Of a stretch of 64,000 nucleotides of DNA, positions 28,337 to 36,410 are shown one piece after another. The notes beneath the pieces are model-generated. The model was not told where the DNA came from. It made no database searches and saw nothing but the letters and a program-made list of their open reading frames with translations. A program made the translations under genes and the position numbers. Source of the DNA: Deltaproteobacteria bacterium (GTDB lineage Bacteria; Desulfobacterota; Binatia; UBA9968); contig VGTH01000001.1 in the NCBI GenBank assembly GCA_016874755.1, forward strand, positions 62,001 through 126,000. The letters are read 5' to 3'. Within the stretch, counting starts at the first letter, position 1. Every line of letters begins with the position of its first letter.

Positions 28337-28438
28337 TATTTACCACGAAGGCATGAAGGACACGAAGTTCGGAGAAGGATAGTTACAAGAATTACTTTTC
28401 TTCACTTCGTGCTCTTCGTGTCTTCGTGGTGAGTCGTT
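28337..28438. repeat. Dispersed intergenic inverted repeat, copy 5
   Basis: TTACCACGAAGGCATGAAGGACACGAAG with a TTCGGAG core, an A/T-rich loop of about 25 nt, then CTTCGTGCTCTTCGTGTCTTCGTGGT. It fills the spacer between the Spy-like gene and the DUF1800 gene on the same strand. Confidence 0.8.
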
Positions 28439-28444
28439 TCTCCT

Positions 28445-28918
28445 CTAACTCGCTTGCCCGCCGCGCCGCCCGCGTTGCCGTCCCATGCCGTCTTTAAACT
28501 GCGCTTTGCGCTGAGCGCGTTGCTCCTGCCATTTGGCGCGCTGTTCTGGCGTTAGCACGGTCGAGATGCGGTTCATCATGGCGGCGCGGTGGACCATCAT
28601 CTCGCTTTGCAGCTTGGCGAGCTCTTGGGCTTGTGAGCGCACGCCAGCTTCGTCGAAGGGCTGCCGTTGCCCAGCCTCGTTGAGCCGTTGGCGCTGCTCG
28701 CGCAGCCGCTGCATCAAGGGCCGCATGCTTTCGCGGTTCGATGCCATCATATCACCGATGGTTTTTTTTTGGCTATCGGTCAGGTTCAAGTTCTCGAACA
28801 TTCTGCCGTGGTGCATGCCGCGGCCACGTCCTGGACCCACCTGCGCCTCGACCTGGGCGGCGGCGAGAATGCCGCTTAGCAGGAGCGCGCCGACAATAAC
28901 TTTATTCGACTTTTTCAT
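28445..28918 (-). CDS. Spy/CpxP-like periplasmic protein (LTXXQ type)
   Basis: A 157-residue exported protein. The signal peptide is about residues 1-25 (ending VEAQ). The mature part is rich in Arg, Gln and Met and has two Spy-family signatures, LTDSQKK and LTPEQRAKW. Spy/CpxP proteins are periplasmic chaperones or stress sensors; related ones bind metals. It is last in a row of envelope genes headed by an ECF sigma factor, which suggests an envelope stress response. GGAGG precedes the start. Confidence 0.85.
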   Translation of the reverse strand: MKKSNKVIVGALLLSGILAAAQVEAQVGPGRGRGMHHGRMFENLNLTDSQKKTIGDMMASNRESMRPLMQRLREQRQRLNEAGQRQPFDEAGVRSQAQELAKLQSEMMVHRAAMMNRISTVLTPEQRAKWQEQRAQRKAQFKDGMGRQRGRRGGQAS

Positions 28919-28976
28919 ATTGTTCCTCCGGTGATTCGTTAAACCCGAGACTTTAGTGTGCGTTTAAGCGATCTTT

Positions 28977-29591
28977 CTATTGCGCATCTTTTAGACGCTT
29001 CTCGGCGCGTTCCCTTAGCCGCTCACGTATCTTCTCTCTCCTTTCCTCAAGCTCGATCTGTTTTTGTTCGCGCAGCGCCTTTTGTTCGAGCGGCTGGCGC
29101 TCGCGCGCTTCGCGCTTTTCTTCGAGCTCTTGTCTGCGTGCACGCGCCTTTTCGCGGGCCTCGGCCTTTTCTTCCGCCGACATGCCACGATAGGTTTCAA
29201 GCCTGCGCCGCAGGGCTTCGCGTTTTTCTTCCGGCATGTCGCGGAAGCGCTGCCAGCGTTCGTGTAGGGCTTGACGCTCGCTGTTCTTGAGTTTTTGCCA
29301 GGTCTCGAAATTTTTGCGCATCAGCGCTTTTTCTTCCGGTTTGGCCTTGCGCCAGGCATCCATACTGCGCTGCATATCGGCTTTGTCTTCGGGGTTGAGA
29401 TTTTTCCAGTTTTGAAATTTCTCGCGCAGCTCCTGCTTCTCGCTCTCTTTCATGCCGCGCCATTTCTCCAACAATTCGCTGTCGCTGGCCGCCGGGTCGG
29501 CGAACGAGCCGGTTTGACTGAGGGCTGCAACGGGGACGCACAGCAGGCCGAGCAAGAGAAGCCACCCGGTCAAGCGAACGACCGTCTTCAT
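28977..29591 (-). CDS. DUF3106-like exported coiled-coil protein
   Basis: A 204-residue protein with a signal peptide (residues 1-26, ending ALSQ), then highly charged helical repeats such as WRGMKESEKQELREKF and WQKLKNSERQALHERW, which recur about every 20-25 residues. The C-terminal third is almost only Glu, Arg, Lys and Gln. This matches DUF3106 proteins. The start at 29591 overlaps the stop of the 82-residue gene by 4 nt and has GGAGAG upstream, so the genes are coupled. Confidence 0.85.
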   Translation of the reverse strand: MKTVVRLTGWLLLLGLLCVPVAALSQTGSFADPAASDSELLEKWRGMKESEKQELREKFQNWKNLNPEDKADMQRSMDAWRKAKPEEKALMRKNFETWQKLKNSERQALHERWQRFRDMPEEKREALRRRLETYRGMSAEEKAEAREKARARRQELEEKREARERQPLEQKALREQKQIELEERREKIRERLRERAEKRLKDAQ

Positions 29592-29836
29592 TTCACGCTC
29601 TCCTTGGGCTTCGGCGCCGGCGATTTCCGGACAGTCGGTTCGGTGGGTTTGCCGTCGCTGCGAACCTGCTGCATCTCTTTGAGCATCTCCATATTCTTGA
29701 ACATCTCCCAATCCTTCAGAAACTCCAGCATGCGCAGCAGCTCCGGGTCGGGTTTGTCACCGACTTTTTCCGCGGCCATGCTCGGGCTGCCGCTGGCAAA
29801 CCAGGTCACTGCGCCGATCATGATGAGTCGCCGCAC
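29588..29836 (-). CDS. Small exported protein of the sigma/anti-sigma operon
   Basis: 82 residues from GTG at 29836 (GGAG 8 nt upstream). The N-terminus MIGAVTWFASGSPSMA looks like a signal peptide. The mature part has LLRMLEFLKDWEMFKNME, a short amphipathic helix that resembles the C-terminal LLKNLEILDALEVLEAM of the anti-sigma factor encoded just upstream. I do not recognise a family. It overlaps the DUF3106 gene by 4 nt. The shared helix pattern hints at interaction or common ancestry. Confidence 0.7.
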   Translation of the reverse strand: MRRLIMIGAVTWFASGSPSMAAEKVGDKPDPELLRMLEFLKDWEMFKNMEMLKEMQQVRSDGKPTEPTVRKSPAPKPKESVK

Positions 29837-29840
29837 CCCT

Positions 29841-30350
29841 CTAAGCTCCGCGTTTCTCCGGGCTCATGGCTTCGAGCACTTCGAGCGCATCGAGGATTTC
29901 CAGGTTCTTCAACAGGTCTAAATCTTGACTCGATGACATGATCGCGACGACTTCATCATCGAGCAACGCCTGGGGTTTTGCCCAATATTTTTTGCCGACC
30001 GTGAAGGTCATGGCGAGCAGCACCACAGCGCCGGTGGCGAACGCGGTCAGTGGCAGCGGTCGGAGCCACGCGGTCAACCAATTCCACAACGAGGTCTGAT
30101 CGGCAACGGCGTCGATCTTGTGGCGCAGCTCGCGGCTGTAGGTCATCCAGAAAGCCGGCGGCGGCTCGTCGCGAGCGATGGTCAGCGGCATGAGCCTTTG
30201 CATTTCTTCGAGAGAGCCGCAGCAACCCGCGCAGGCGCGCAAATGAGCTTCGACATTGGCGCGCGCCGCCGCATCCGTTTCGCCGTAATGATACAAAACC
30301 AGATCCTCTTCGAAGTTGGCGCATGCCATGGTATTCTCCGGGGTGGCCAT
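29841..30350 (-). CDS. Zinc-finger anti-sigma factor (ZAS type)
   Basis: 169 residues. The N-terminal H-x3-C-x2-C motif (His36, Cys40, Cys43) is the anti-sigma zinc finger. One transmembrane helix lies near residues 98-116 (AFATGAVVLLAMTFTV), and the C-terminal part ends in an amphipathic LLKNLEILDAL helix. It should hold the ECF sigma factor inactive at the membrane. It starts 8 nt after the sigma gene with TAGGAG upstream. Confidence 0.9.
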   Translation of the reverse strand: MATPENTMACANFEEDLVLYHYGETDAAARANVEAHLRACAGCCGSLEEMQRLMPLTIARDEPPPAFWMTYSRELRHKIDAVADQTSLWNWLTAWLRPLPLTAFATGAVVLLAMTFTVGKKYWAKPQALLDDEVVAIMSSSQDLDLLKNLEILDALEVLEAMSPEKRGA

Positions 30351-30358
30351 AAACGCTC

Positions 30359-30922
30359 CTAGGCGAATTCCGCGAGACTTTGCCGCAAGCTGATGACGGC
30401 GCGGTGCAGGTGAACTTTCACGGTGCCCTCCGCCGTGTCCATCATCGCGGCGATTTCTTTGATCGATAGACCCTGGTGATTCTTCAAAATAAACGCCGTG
30501 CGCTGCCGCGCCGGCAGGGCTTCCAATGCGATGCTGACCTTGTGCGAGATCTGCCCCGCGATCACTTGCTGGTAGGGCGATGGTGCGTGGCTGCTTTGAT
30601 GGCTTGCTTCGATGCGTTGTTCGGTAGTTTCGTCGAACTCTTCGGTCGCCTTGCGCTGTTTGCTGCGTCTGTAATCGAGACAGACATTGACGAGAATCCG
30701 ATAAAACCAGGTATAAAAACTCGAGCGGCCGTCGAAGTTCTTCAAGCTGGTAAAGGCTTTTAGAAACGCGTCCTGCGACAAGTCCTTGGCTTCCTCGCGG
30801 TTGCGGGCGAAGTCATAGGCGATGTGATAGGCCTTCTGCTTGTGTCGTTCCACCAGTTCCTCAAACGCGCGCCGGTCGCCTTTGCGGGCCAGGTCCACCA
30901 GCCGCTCGTCTCCTCCGTTCAC
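30359..30922 (-). CDS. RNA polymerase ECF-type sigma factor (RpoE-like)
   Basis: About 187 residues from GTG at 30922 (GGAG 7 nt upstream); a longer form from TTG at 31018 is possible but has a poor ribosome site. Region 2 is seen as DLSQDAFLKAFTSLKNF and region 4 as LEALPARQRTAFILKNHQGL followed by the helix-turn-helix SIKEIAAMMDTAEGTVKVHL. It heads an operon with its zinc-finger anti-sigma factor and three small envelope proteins (82 aa, DUF3106, Spy-like). This gene order suggests control of envelope or metal stress. Confidence 0.92.
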   Translation of the reverse strand: MNGGDERLVDLARKGDRRAFEELVERHKQKAYHIAYDFARNREEAKDLSQDAFLKAFTSLKNFDGRSSFYTWFYRILVNVCLDYRRSKQRKATEEFDETTEQRIEASHQSSHAPSPYQQVIAGQISHKVSIALEALPARQRTAFILKNHQGLSIKEIAAMMDTAEGTVKVHLHRAVISLRQSLAEFA

Positions 30923-31306
30923 CCATGAGCTCCAGTCGTCCAGTAAAGTCGCGGCGAGAGAGCGAGCACCGGTAGCCAAGACGGAAGCTTGCAGATTGAC
31001 GATCGTGCTGCCGCCCAAGTCTTCCGTAGGCTACGCTCCATCTTTAAGGTCGTTGATTCTTTGCCGCGGCAGTGATCTTACCCAAGGCAGCAAATCCCGC
31101 AACTGCCGCGAAAACTAACCTTTTTCGCTAACCCTGTTGCCGGAAAGGTCATTCTTGTCGAGCGCGGGTCATTTCTCTTCGGCCCCTCCGGCCGGGCTGT
31201 AGAGTTAGACGATGGAAGGCTATGGGGGTTTACCAGGGGCGCTGGATTATCCAAGCCATGGAGCCTGCAGATAGGATCGGGTCGTAGGCGAAGTGGGCCA
31301 GTCCCG
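30923..31306. other. Spacer upstream of the ECF sigma factor gene
   Basis: About 380 bp between the disrupted methyltransferase (downstream end at 31307) and the sigma gene. It should hold the promoter of the sigma operon. I see no clear ECF-type promoter, repeat or coding sequence in it beyond the optional N-terminal extension of the sigma factor up to 31018. Confidence 0.4.
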
Positions 31307-32137
31307 TCATATGGCTGCGGCCATCGAAAAGCCGTTTAAAACTCCTGTCCACTTCAATGTTCGTAGCCGGTAAAGCCGTGCGGAACTGCCTAGGATGGCT
31401 GCTAGACGACGGCGAGTCGGAACTGACAACTGCGGCCCAAGCAAATAGAAGCCAGTATAGAGGACCCCCATGGGTTTAGTGATTTCGATAGAAAAACCGG
31501 TTCGCTTGAACCGCGCTTTCCAAGCAAAATTTGCGAACGCAACCATTTCGCTTAGAAACGTCGCGTGGCCACTGGAGGTTAACCTCAGTCCAGAACGAAA
31601 ATGGTAGAACGCCACCAGAGCGAAAGCGATGAATTGGTGAAGAAATGCCGGAATGTTTCTGGCACGGGCACCCAATTTAGGCGGACAGCAGATCGCATCG
31701 CGAAAAATTGCCGGAATGCAGGCGAGCGTCGACCATAGCCGCTACGAAGGCGTCGGCAAAGTATGAATACAATAGCCTCCCGGTTTCAGAACACGCCGAA
31801 TATCCGTTTGCAGTTCATCAAAATTGCCGATCTGCACCATGACCTGGGAACTCAGAACAACATCCACACTGCCATTTGGGAGCGGTATATTTACGCCATC
31901 GTAGTCGAGAACCTCGCCCACCCTTTGGCGCGCCCATACCGAGGTGGAGATATCGAGCGCCGTTACAGTATAACCCTTCGATCTCAGGAGGTTGGAAAAC
32001 GAGCCGTCTCCGGCACCTAGTTCGAGAATGTGGCTAGAACCGGCAGGGAGCAGCCGAATGATTTCAGCGAACTCTGTCGCCCGCACCTGGTTTAAGGCCC
32101 TGAGTTGAAGACGTGCTGCCTTGGAAAGTGACTTCAT
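31307..32137 (-). pseudogene. Class I SAM-dependent methyltransferase interrupted by an in-frame amber codon
   Basis: From ATG 32137 the protein has the SAM-binding motif ILELGAGDG, then VDVVLSSQVM and LKPGGYCIHTLPTPS. A TAG at 31744-31742 follows, where relatives usually have Trp (TPSWR). The same frame continues without further stops for 144 codons, as RLWSTLACIPAIF and on to WKARFKRTGF and GVLYTGFYLLG, a normal methyltransferase C-terminus, ending at 31307. Full length would be about 276 residues. The base composition is visibly lower in GC than the neighbours, which hints at transfer. A single TGG to TAG change explains the break. Confidence 0.75.
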
Positions 32138-32304
32138 TTCGGACTCCCTGATCAGAGGCCAGATACGATTCCCCACCCCAAACCTGAATAGTATTCTTAT
32201 TCGCTATTCGCAGGCTGTGATCAACACCGAATGTAAAAAAACTCGTCTCGTATGTGGTGATCTATCCCGACAGGGTGCCCTATAAGGGGCAAGAAGCGCC
32301 TCCG

Positions 32305-32333
32305 TTGACACTGTCCAAGGTCATACGGTAGGC
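32305..32333 (+). promoter_or_regulatory. Candidate sigma-70-type promoter, leaderless, upstream of small HxH/CxC protein 1
   Basis: TTGACA at 32305-32310, a 17-nt spacer, then GTAGGC at 32328-32333, and exactly 7 nt to the GTG start at 32341. The paralogous gene at 51809 has the same layout (TTGACA, 17 nt, TAGGTT, 7 nt, GTG), and both are preceded by CCG. No Shine-Dalgarno exists in either, so transcription probably begins at or next to the start codon. Confidence 0.6.
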
Positions 32334-32340
32334 TTTTGGC

Positions 32341-32667
32341 GTGTTTCCTTCGACGAACAAAAGCCGCGGAGGATGGCGCACGGTTCTGGGAGCGGCGCTT
32401 GTGCTATTTGTGTTTTGCCTGCCTTTGCACGTCCACGGCCTTTCGGAAGAAGACGAGTTAAGTTACGGATGCAGCTGTGTCCTCGGGCGCAGCGCCAAGT
32501 TGGCCTTGGCGCCAGCGCCGGCCGAGGTTGCGCCGAGGCTCGTGGGCATGTTTCGACCGCCGGTCCGCAATACCGTGGTTTCCCAAGATGACGATTTCTC
32601 CCAGGCCTGTCGCGCACCCCCGCTTCTTTCCATGTCAGCAGGCATCTCCGTATTTGCCGATATTTAG
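32341..32667 (+). CDS. Small membrane/exported protein with LPLHxH and CxC motifs, copy 1
   Basis: 108 residues from GTG 32341. One hydrophobic helix (TVLGAALVLFVFCLPLH) is followed by HVHG, then YGCSCVLG, and near the C-terminus CRAPPLL. It is paralogous to the 99-residue protein at 51809, which has FVLPLHEHA, CACVHG and VRAPPAV in the same order. I do not recognise the family. The His and Cys positions suggest metal binding on the outer face of the inner membrane. It marks the left end of the metal island and is followed by the ZrgABCDE-like genes. Confidence 0.65.
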   Translation: MFPSTNKSRGGWRTVLGAALVLFVFCLPLHVHGLSEEDELSYGCSCVLGRSAKLALAPAPAEVAPRLVGMFRPPVRNTVVSQDDDFSQACRAPPLLSMSAGISVFADI

Positions 32668-32845
32668 TGATAGCTCACGGATTTCCCCGAGAGCTCAGGA
32701 ACGGGCGATTGATTGCCCTGGGGATTTTGGCGATCATGGTTCAAGAGACGACATTGACCCCCGCAGCCTGGTTAGATCGAGCGGGCACCACGGTTTCCAT
32801 TGCTTGCGCGATGCAACGCGGCCAAACTAAAAGGAGGGTGGGAAG

Positions 32846-33349
32846 ATGAAATTTTGGATAAGGATGGCGCCGGCCTGTTTGATCTTGCTGGCCGTAGGCG
32901 CACCCGGCATGCATGTTTGCCGAATTGCCGCGCCGACGAATTTGACTTTTGCGCCGCAACCGGCCAACGCCGCCGAGCCGACGCCCATGCTGACTTGGGA
33001 ACAGTTGCGCGGTCTGGATTATCAGACCGGTAAGATGCCCGCCGACCTGAAGAAACTCGATGGCACCGTGGTGCGCGTGCCGGGCTTCGTCATTCCGCTG
33101 GAAGACAGCGATCGGACGGTTTCCGAGTTCTTGTTGGTGCCGTTCCCGATGGCCTGTATCCATGTGCCGGCGCCGCCGCCCAATCAAATCGTTCACGTCA
33201 AGATGGACAAGGGAAGAAAGATTCCGTTCGACTTCTACGGACCGGTTTGGCTGCAAGGGCGTCTAAAGATCCAGCGCACCGAGAACATGTACACCGAGTC
33301 GTCATATTTTATGACCGGGCTTTTGGCCGAGCCCTATAGAGAAAGGTAG
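32846..33349 (+). CDS. DUF3299 exported protein, ZrgE-like
   Basis: 167 residues with an N-terminal hydrophobic signal (residues 7-22). The mature domain has LDGTVVRVPGFVIPLE and MACIHVPAPPPNQIVHV, hallmarks of DUF3299. DUF3299 proteins are encoded with DUF2796, ABC ATPase and FtsX-type permease genes in the zinc-regulated zrgABCDE locus described in Vibrio cholerae; the same set follows here. AGGAGG is 9 nt before the ATG. Role in metal uptake is inferred from that context. Confidence 0.85.
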   Translation: MKFWIRMAPACLILLAVGAPGMHVCRIAAPTNLTFAPQPANAAEPTPMLTWEQLRGLDYQTGKMPADLKKLDGTVVRVPGFVIPLEDSDRTVSEFLLVPFPMACIHVPAPPPNQIVHVKMDKGRKIPFDFYGPVWLQGRLKIQRTENMYTESSYFMTGLLAEPYRER

Positions 33350-33358
33350 GAGGATATC

Positions 33359-33922
33359 ATGCAGCTGACAGGAGCGGCCGTATCGGTCGGCTTAATCTAT
33401 TGCCTCGCCGGCTTTTTGAATCCTGCCGCCGGCGCGGAAAAACGGCATTCCCATGCCCACGTGCATGGAGCTGCCGAAGTCAACATCGCGGTGGAAGGAA
33501 AGAAAGTGACGATCGAGCTGCGCACGGCGTCCGAAGGCGTGATGGGCTTCGAGCACGAAGCCAAGAGCGATGCCGACAAGAAAAAAAGAGACGCGGCGCT
33601 CAAACGCGTGGAAGAGAAGTTTGGCGAGATGATCGTGCTCGACAAGAAACTTGGCTGCAAGTCACAGGGCGGCAACGTGACGCTGGTGCAGACCGATGAG
33701 AAGGGCGGCAAGGACGCCAAATCCGGCGCCAAGAGCGGCGAGCACCGCGAAGTGCGCGCCCGTTATCAATACGAATGCGATAAAGCTCCGGCCGGCAGCC
33801 GGGTCAAGTTCGGCATCACAAAGGTTTTTCCAGCCATCCGCGATGTGAAGGTCCAGGTGCTCGCCGATGCCAAGCAGTCGGGCGCGACGATCAAGAAAGA
33901 CCGCGGCGACGTCGGCCTCTAG
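33359..33922 (+). CDS. zrgA: DUF2796 zinc-binding periplasmic protein, ZrgA-like
   Basis: 187 residues with a signal peptide (about 1-25, ending AGA), then HSHAHVHGAAE, the His-rich start typical of DUF2796. Two cysteines (KLGCKS and YECDKAP) are conserved in the family. ZrgA of Vibrio binds zinc in the periplasm. The C-terminal 60 residues are nearly repeated by a fragment at 50041-50233, showing that a second copy once existed. AGGAGG precedes the start. It lies between the DUF3299 gene and its ABC ATPase. Confidence 0.87.
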   Translation: MQLTGAAVSVGLIYCLAGFLNPAAGAEKRHSHAHVHGAAEVNIAVEGKKVTIELRTASEGVMGFEHEAKSDADKKKRDAALKRVEEKFGEMIVLDKKLGCKSQGGNVTLVQTDEKGGKDAKSGAKSGEHREVRARYQYECDKAPAGSRVKFGITKVFPAIRDVKVQVLADAKQSGATIKKDRGDVGL

Positions 33923-33927
33923 CGCGC

Positions 33928-34605
33928 ATGCAAGACGCCGTCGAGATCACCGACCTGACATTTTCCTACCGTCCGCCCAAGGCGGTGCTCGACGTGGCTC
34001 AGTTGAACGTCGCTCGCGGCGAGAAAGTGTTTCTGCACGGGCCGAGCGGCTGCGGCAAGACCACGCTGCTCGGCATTCTGGCCGGTGTGCTCCAGGCTAA
34101 GAGCGGCAGCGTCAAGATTCTCGGCCACGACCTGGCGCGCCTCTCCGGGCCGGCGCGCGACCGGGTGCGCGGCGCGCACATCGGCTACATCTTCCAGATG
34201 TTCAATTTGATCCCCTACCTGAGCGTTTTAGACAACATCACGCTGCCCTGCCGGATCAGCGGTGGCCGCAGCAAGCGGCTCAACGGCAAATCCGCCGTCG
34301 ACGAGGCGCGGGCGCTGGCCGGCGCGCTGGGCATCGATAACTTGATTGCCGAGAGCGTGGTGGATTTGAGTGTCGGGCAGCAGCAGCGGGTGGCGGCGGC
34401 GCGGGCGCTGATCGGCGCGCCGGAGCTGATCATCGCCGATGAGCCGACTTCGGCCTTGGACGAAGATCATCGCGAGAACTTTTTGACTCTTTTGTTCAAG
34501 CAATGCGCTGCGATTAAATCCACGCTCGTCTTCGTCAGCCACGACCGGCGCATGATGCCGCTGTTCGATCGCGCCGTGTCGCTGCGCGAGGTCAATCGAG
34601 CCTAG
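33928..34605 (+). CDS. ABC ATPase of the Zrg-like system (LolD/MacB type)
   Basis: 225 residues. Walker A is GPSGCGKTT at residues 38-46; the signature is LSVGQQQR near 148 and Walker B IIADEPTSALD follows. It belongs to the LolD/MacB class that pairs with FtsX-type permeases, as encoded 14 nt downstream. With DUF2796 and DUF3299 partners it matches the Zrg zinc-regulated transporter. Whether this moves zinc or remodels a metal-binding protein is not settled by sequence. Confidence 0.9.
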   Translation: MQDAVEITDLTFSYRPPKAVLDVAQLNVARGEKVFLHGPSGCGKTTLLGILAGVLQAKSGSVKILGHDLARLSGPARDRVRGAHIGYIFQMFNLIPYLSVLDNITLPCRISGGRSKRLNGKSAVDEARALAGALGIDNLIAESVVDLSVGQQQRVAAARALIGAPELIIADEPTSALDEDHRENFLTLLFKQCAAIKSTLVFVSHDRRMMPLFDRAVSLREVNRA

Positions 34606-34619
34606 GACGCGAATCCGCC

Positions 34620-35885
34620 ATGCTGCTCCTTTCGCTCGCCTATCGCTCGCTCAAGAATCGCAAGCTGACATCGATCGTCACACTCATTTCCCTAGCGCTG
34701 AGCGTCAGCCTGTGGGTGGGCATCGAGCATATTCGCGGCGGCGCGCGGGAAAGTTTTTCCAATACGATTAGCCAGACCGATCTGATCGTCGGCGCGCGCG
34801 GCGGCGCGCTGCAGCTTTTGCTCTACACGGTGTTTCACATCGGCTCGCCGACCGCCAACGTCACCTACGAGTCCTACGAGAAGATCAAAAATCACAAAGC
34901 GGTGGCTTGGACGATTCCCATCTCACTGGGCGACAGCCACCGCGGCTACCGCGTGGTCGGCACCAATGAAGATTTCTATCGGCACTACCGCTTTCGCCAG
35001 GACCGGCAAATCGAGTTCGCCCAGGGGAAGGCGGCTTCGGAGATTTTCGATGTAGTTTTGGGCAGTGAAGTGGCCGAGCGGCTCGGCTATCAGCTGGGCA
35101 GACGCATCGTGGTCACCCACGGCATCACCGGCGCCACCGGCATTATGGACCACGATGACAAGCCGTTCACCGTGGTTGGCATTCTCAAACCGACGCGCAC
35201 GCCCATCGACCGATCGCTCTACGTGACGCTCGAAGGCATCGAGGCGATGCACATCGACTGGAAGCAAGGCGCGCCGCCGATCAAAGGGCAGGAAACGCCG
35301 GCCGAGAAAATCACCAAAGAAAATATCAAGATCGAAAGTATCACGGCATTTTTCTTGCGCACCAAAATGCGCGTGCAGACCCTGGCGCTGCAGCGCGAGG
35401 TGGTCAACTTCCCTGAAGAACCGCTCATGGCGGTGGTGCCGGGCGTGGCCTTGAGCGAGCTCTGGAGCACGCTGGGCGTCGTCGAAGAGGTGCTCAAGGT
35501 CGTGGCTCTATTCGTCGTGTTGGTTGGCCTGCTCGGCATGCTGATGGCGCTTTACACGTCGCTCAACGAGCGGCGCCGCGAGATCGCCATACTGCGTGCC
35601 TTGGGTGTCGGACCGTGGAAGGTGACCGGACTTCTGGTAATGGAGTCGGGCTTGTTGACCTTTATTGGCGCGCTGCTTGGGGTTGGCGTTGTCTATAGTT
35701 CCGTGCTGCTGCTCCAGCCGGTGATCGAGCAATTCTACGGCTTGCATATTCCGCTCAAGCCGTTTACCGCGACAGAATATCGTTATCTTTTGGCGGTGAT
35801 TTGCGCCGGCCTGATTGTCGGGCTAATTCCAGCCTGGAAGGCCTATCGCAACGCGCTCTCCGATGGACTGAGCGTGCGGCTCTAA
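34620..35885 (+). CDS. FtsX/MacB-type ABC permease of the Zrg-like system
   Basis: 421 residues: one N-terminal transmembrane helix (VTLISLALSVSLWVGI), a large extracytoplasmic domain, and three C-terminal helices around VVALFVVLVGLLGMLM, LTFIGALLGVGVVY and YLLAVICAGLIVGL. NERRREIAILRALGVG is the cytoplasmic coupling segment of FtsX-family permeases. It completes the DUF3299, DUF2796, ATPase, permease set. Confidence 0.9.
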   Translation: MLLLSLAYRSLKNRKLTSIVTLISLALSVSLWVGIEHIRGGARESFSNTISQTDLIVGARGGALQLLLYTVFHIGSPTANVTYESYEKIKNHKAVAWTIPISLGDSHRGYRVVGTNEDFYRHYRFRQDRQIEFAQGKAASEIFDVVLGSEVAERLGYQLGRRIVVTHGITGATGIMDHDDKPFTVVGILKPTRTPIDRSLYVTLEGIEAMHIDWKQGAPPIKGQETPAEKITKENIKIESITAFFLRTKMRVQTLALQREVVNFPEEPLMAVVPGVALSELWSTLGVVEEVLKVVALFVVLVGLLGMLMALYTSLNERRREIAILRALGVGPWKVTGLLVMESGLLTFIGALLGVGVVYSSVLLLQPVIEQFYGLHIPLKPFTATEYRYLLAVICAGLIVGLIPAWKAYRNALSDGLSVRL

Positions 35886-36038
35886 GCGCGATTAATGCAC
35901 CCCCTCGCTGCATGGAGCGCGCAAACCCCACGTCTAAATATCGGAGACGCCGAGCTTGCGGCCATCTTCACGGCAGCGGGAAAAAGCGCCCTTTGGTTTG
36001 CCTCCTTTGGGTGCTCCCGCCGCCGGTTTTTTTGCCCC

Positions 36039-36329
36039 ATGATATGCCTTAGGCAGGTTTTGATCGCCATCTGGCTTGGCCTGACTCCGGCCATGGCCGC
36101 GCAAGTCTGCCATATCCATCCACCCGGCACAGAGCTGAAAGAACCGGAAATAAAAGACGCGCAGTTTTACAATTCCCTGGAGGATTGCGAATCCGCCAAT
36201 TCCAAAGTTTTTGGCGGCAGCGGCCGCTGTCACTGCTTCCCGGACGGCTTTGGGCGCAGCCGCGAGTTCGACTTTCGACGGCGTCCGGTTGACCCGTTCG
36301 GCAGCCCCGAAAAGCTTCCTCCGCCGTGA
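36039..36329 (+). CDS. Small exported Cys/His protein
   Basis: 96 residues from ATG 36039. A signal peptide (MICLRQVLIAIWLGL, cleavage near MAAQ) is followed by VCHIHPPGTE, EDCESAN and GRCHCFPDG, giving four cysteines and three histidines in about 50 mature residues. I do not recognise the family. It sits between the Zrg-like permease and the P-type ATPase (opposite strand), and a metal-binding role is an inference from residue content and place. The upstream 150 bp shows no other feature. Confidence 0.5.
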   Translation: MICLRQVLIAIWLGLTPAMAAQVCHIHPPGTELKEPEIKDAQFYNSLEDCESANSKVFGGSGRCHCFPDGFGRSREFDFRRRPVDPFGSPEKLPPP

Positions 36330-36410
36330 TGGCTGCGCTTCAAGCGTATTTCAGATGCGCATTCCCTTCCTTGGCGTGCAGCTCTTCGCTCGATATTTGC
36401 CGGACTGGTG

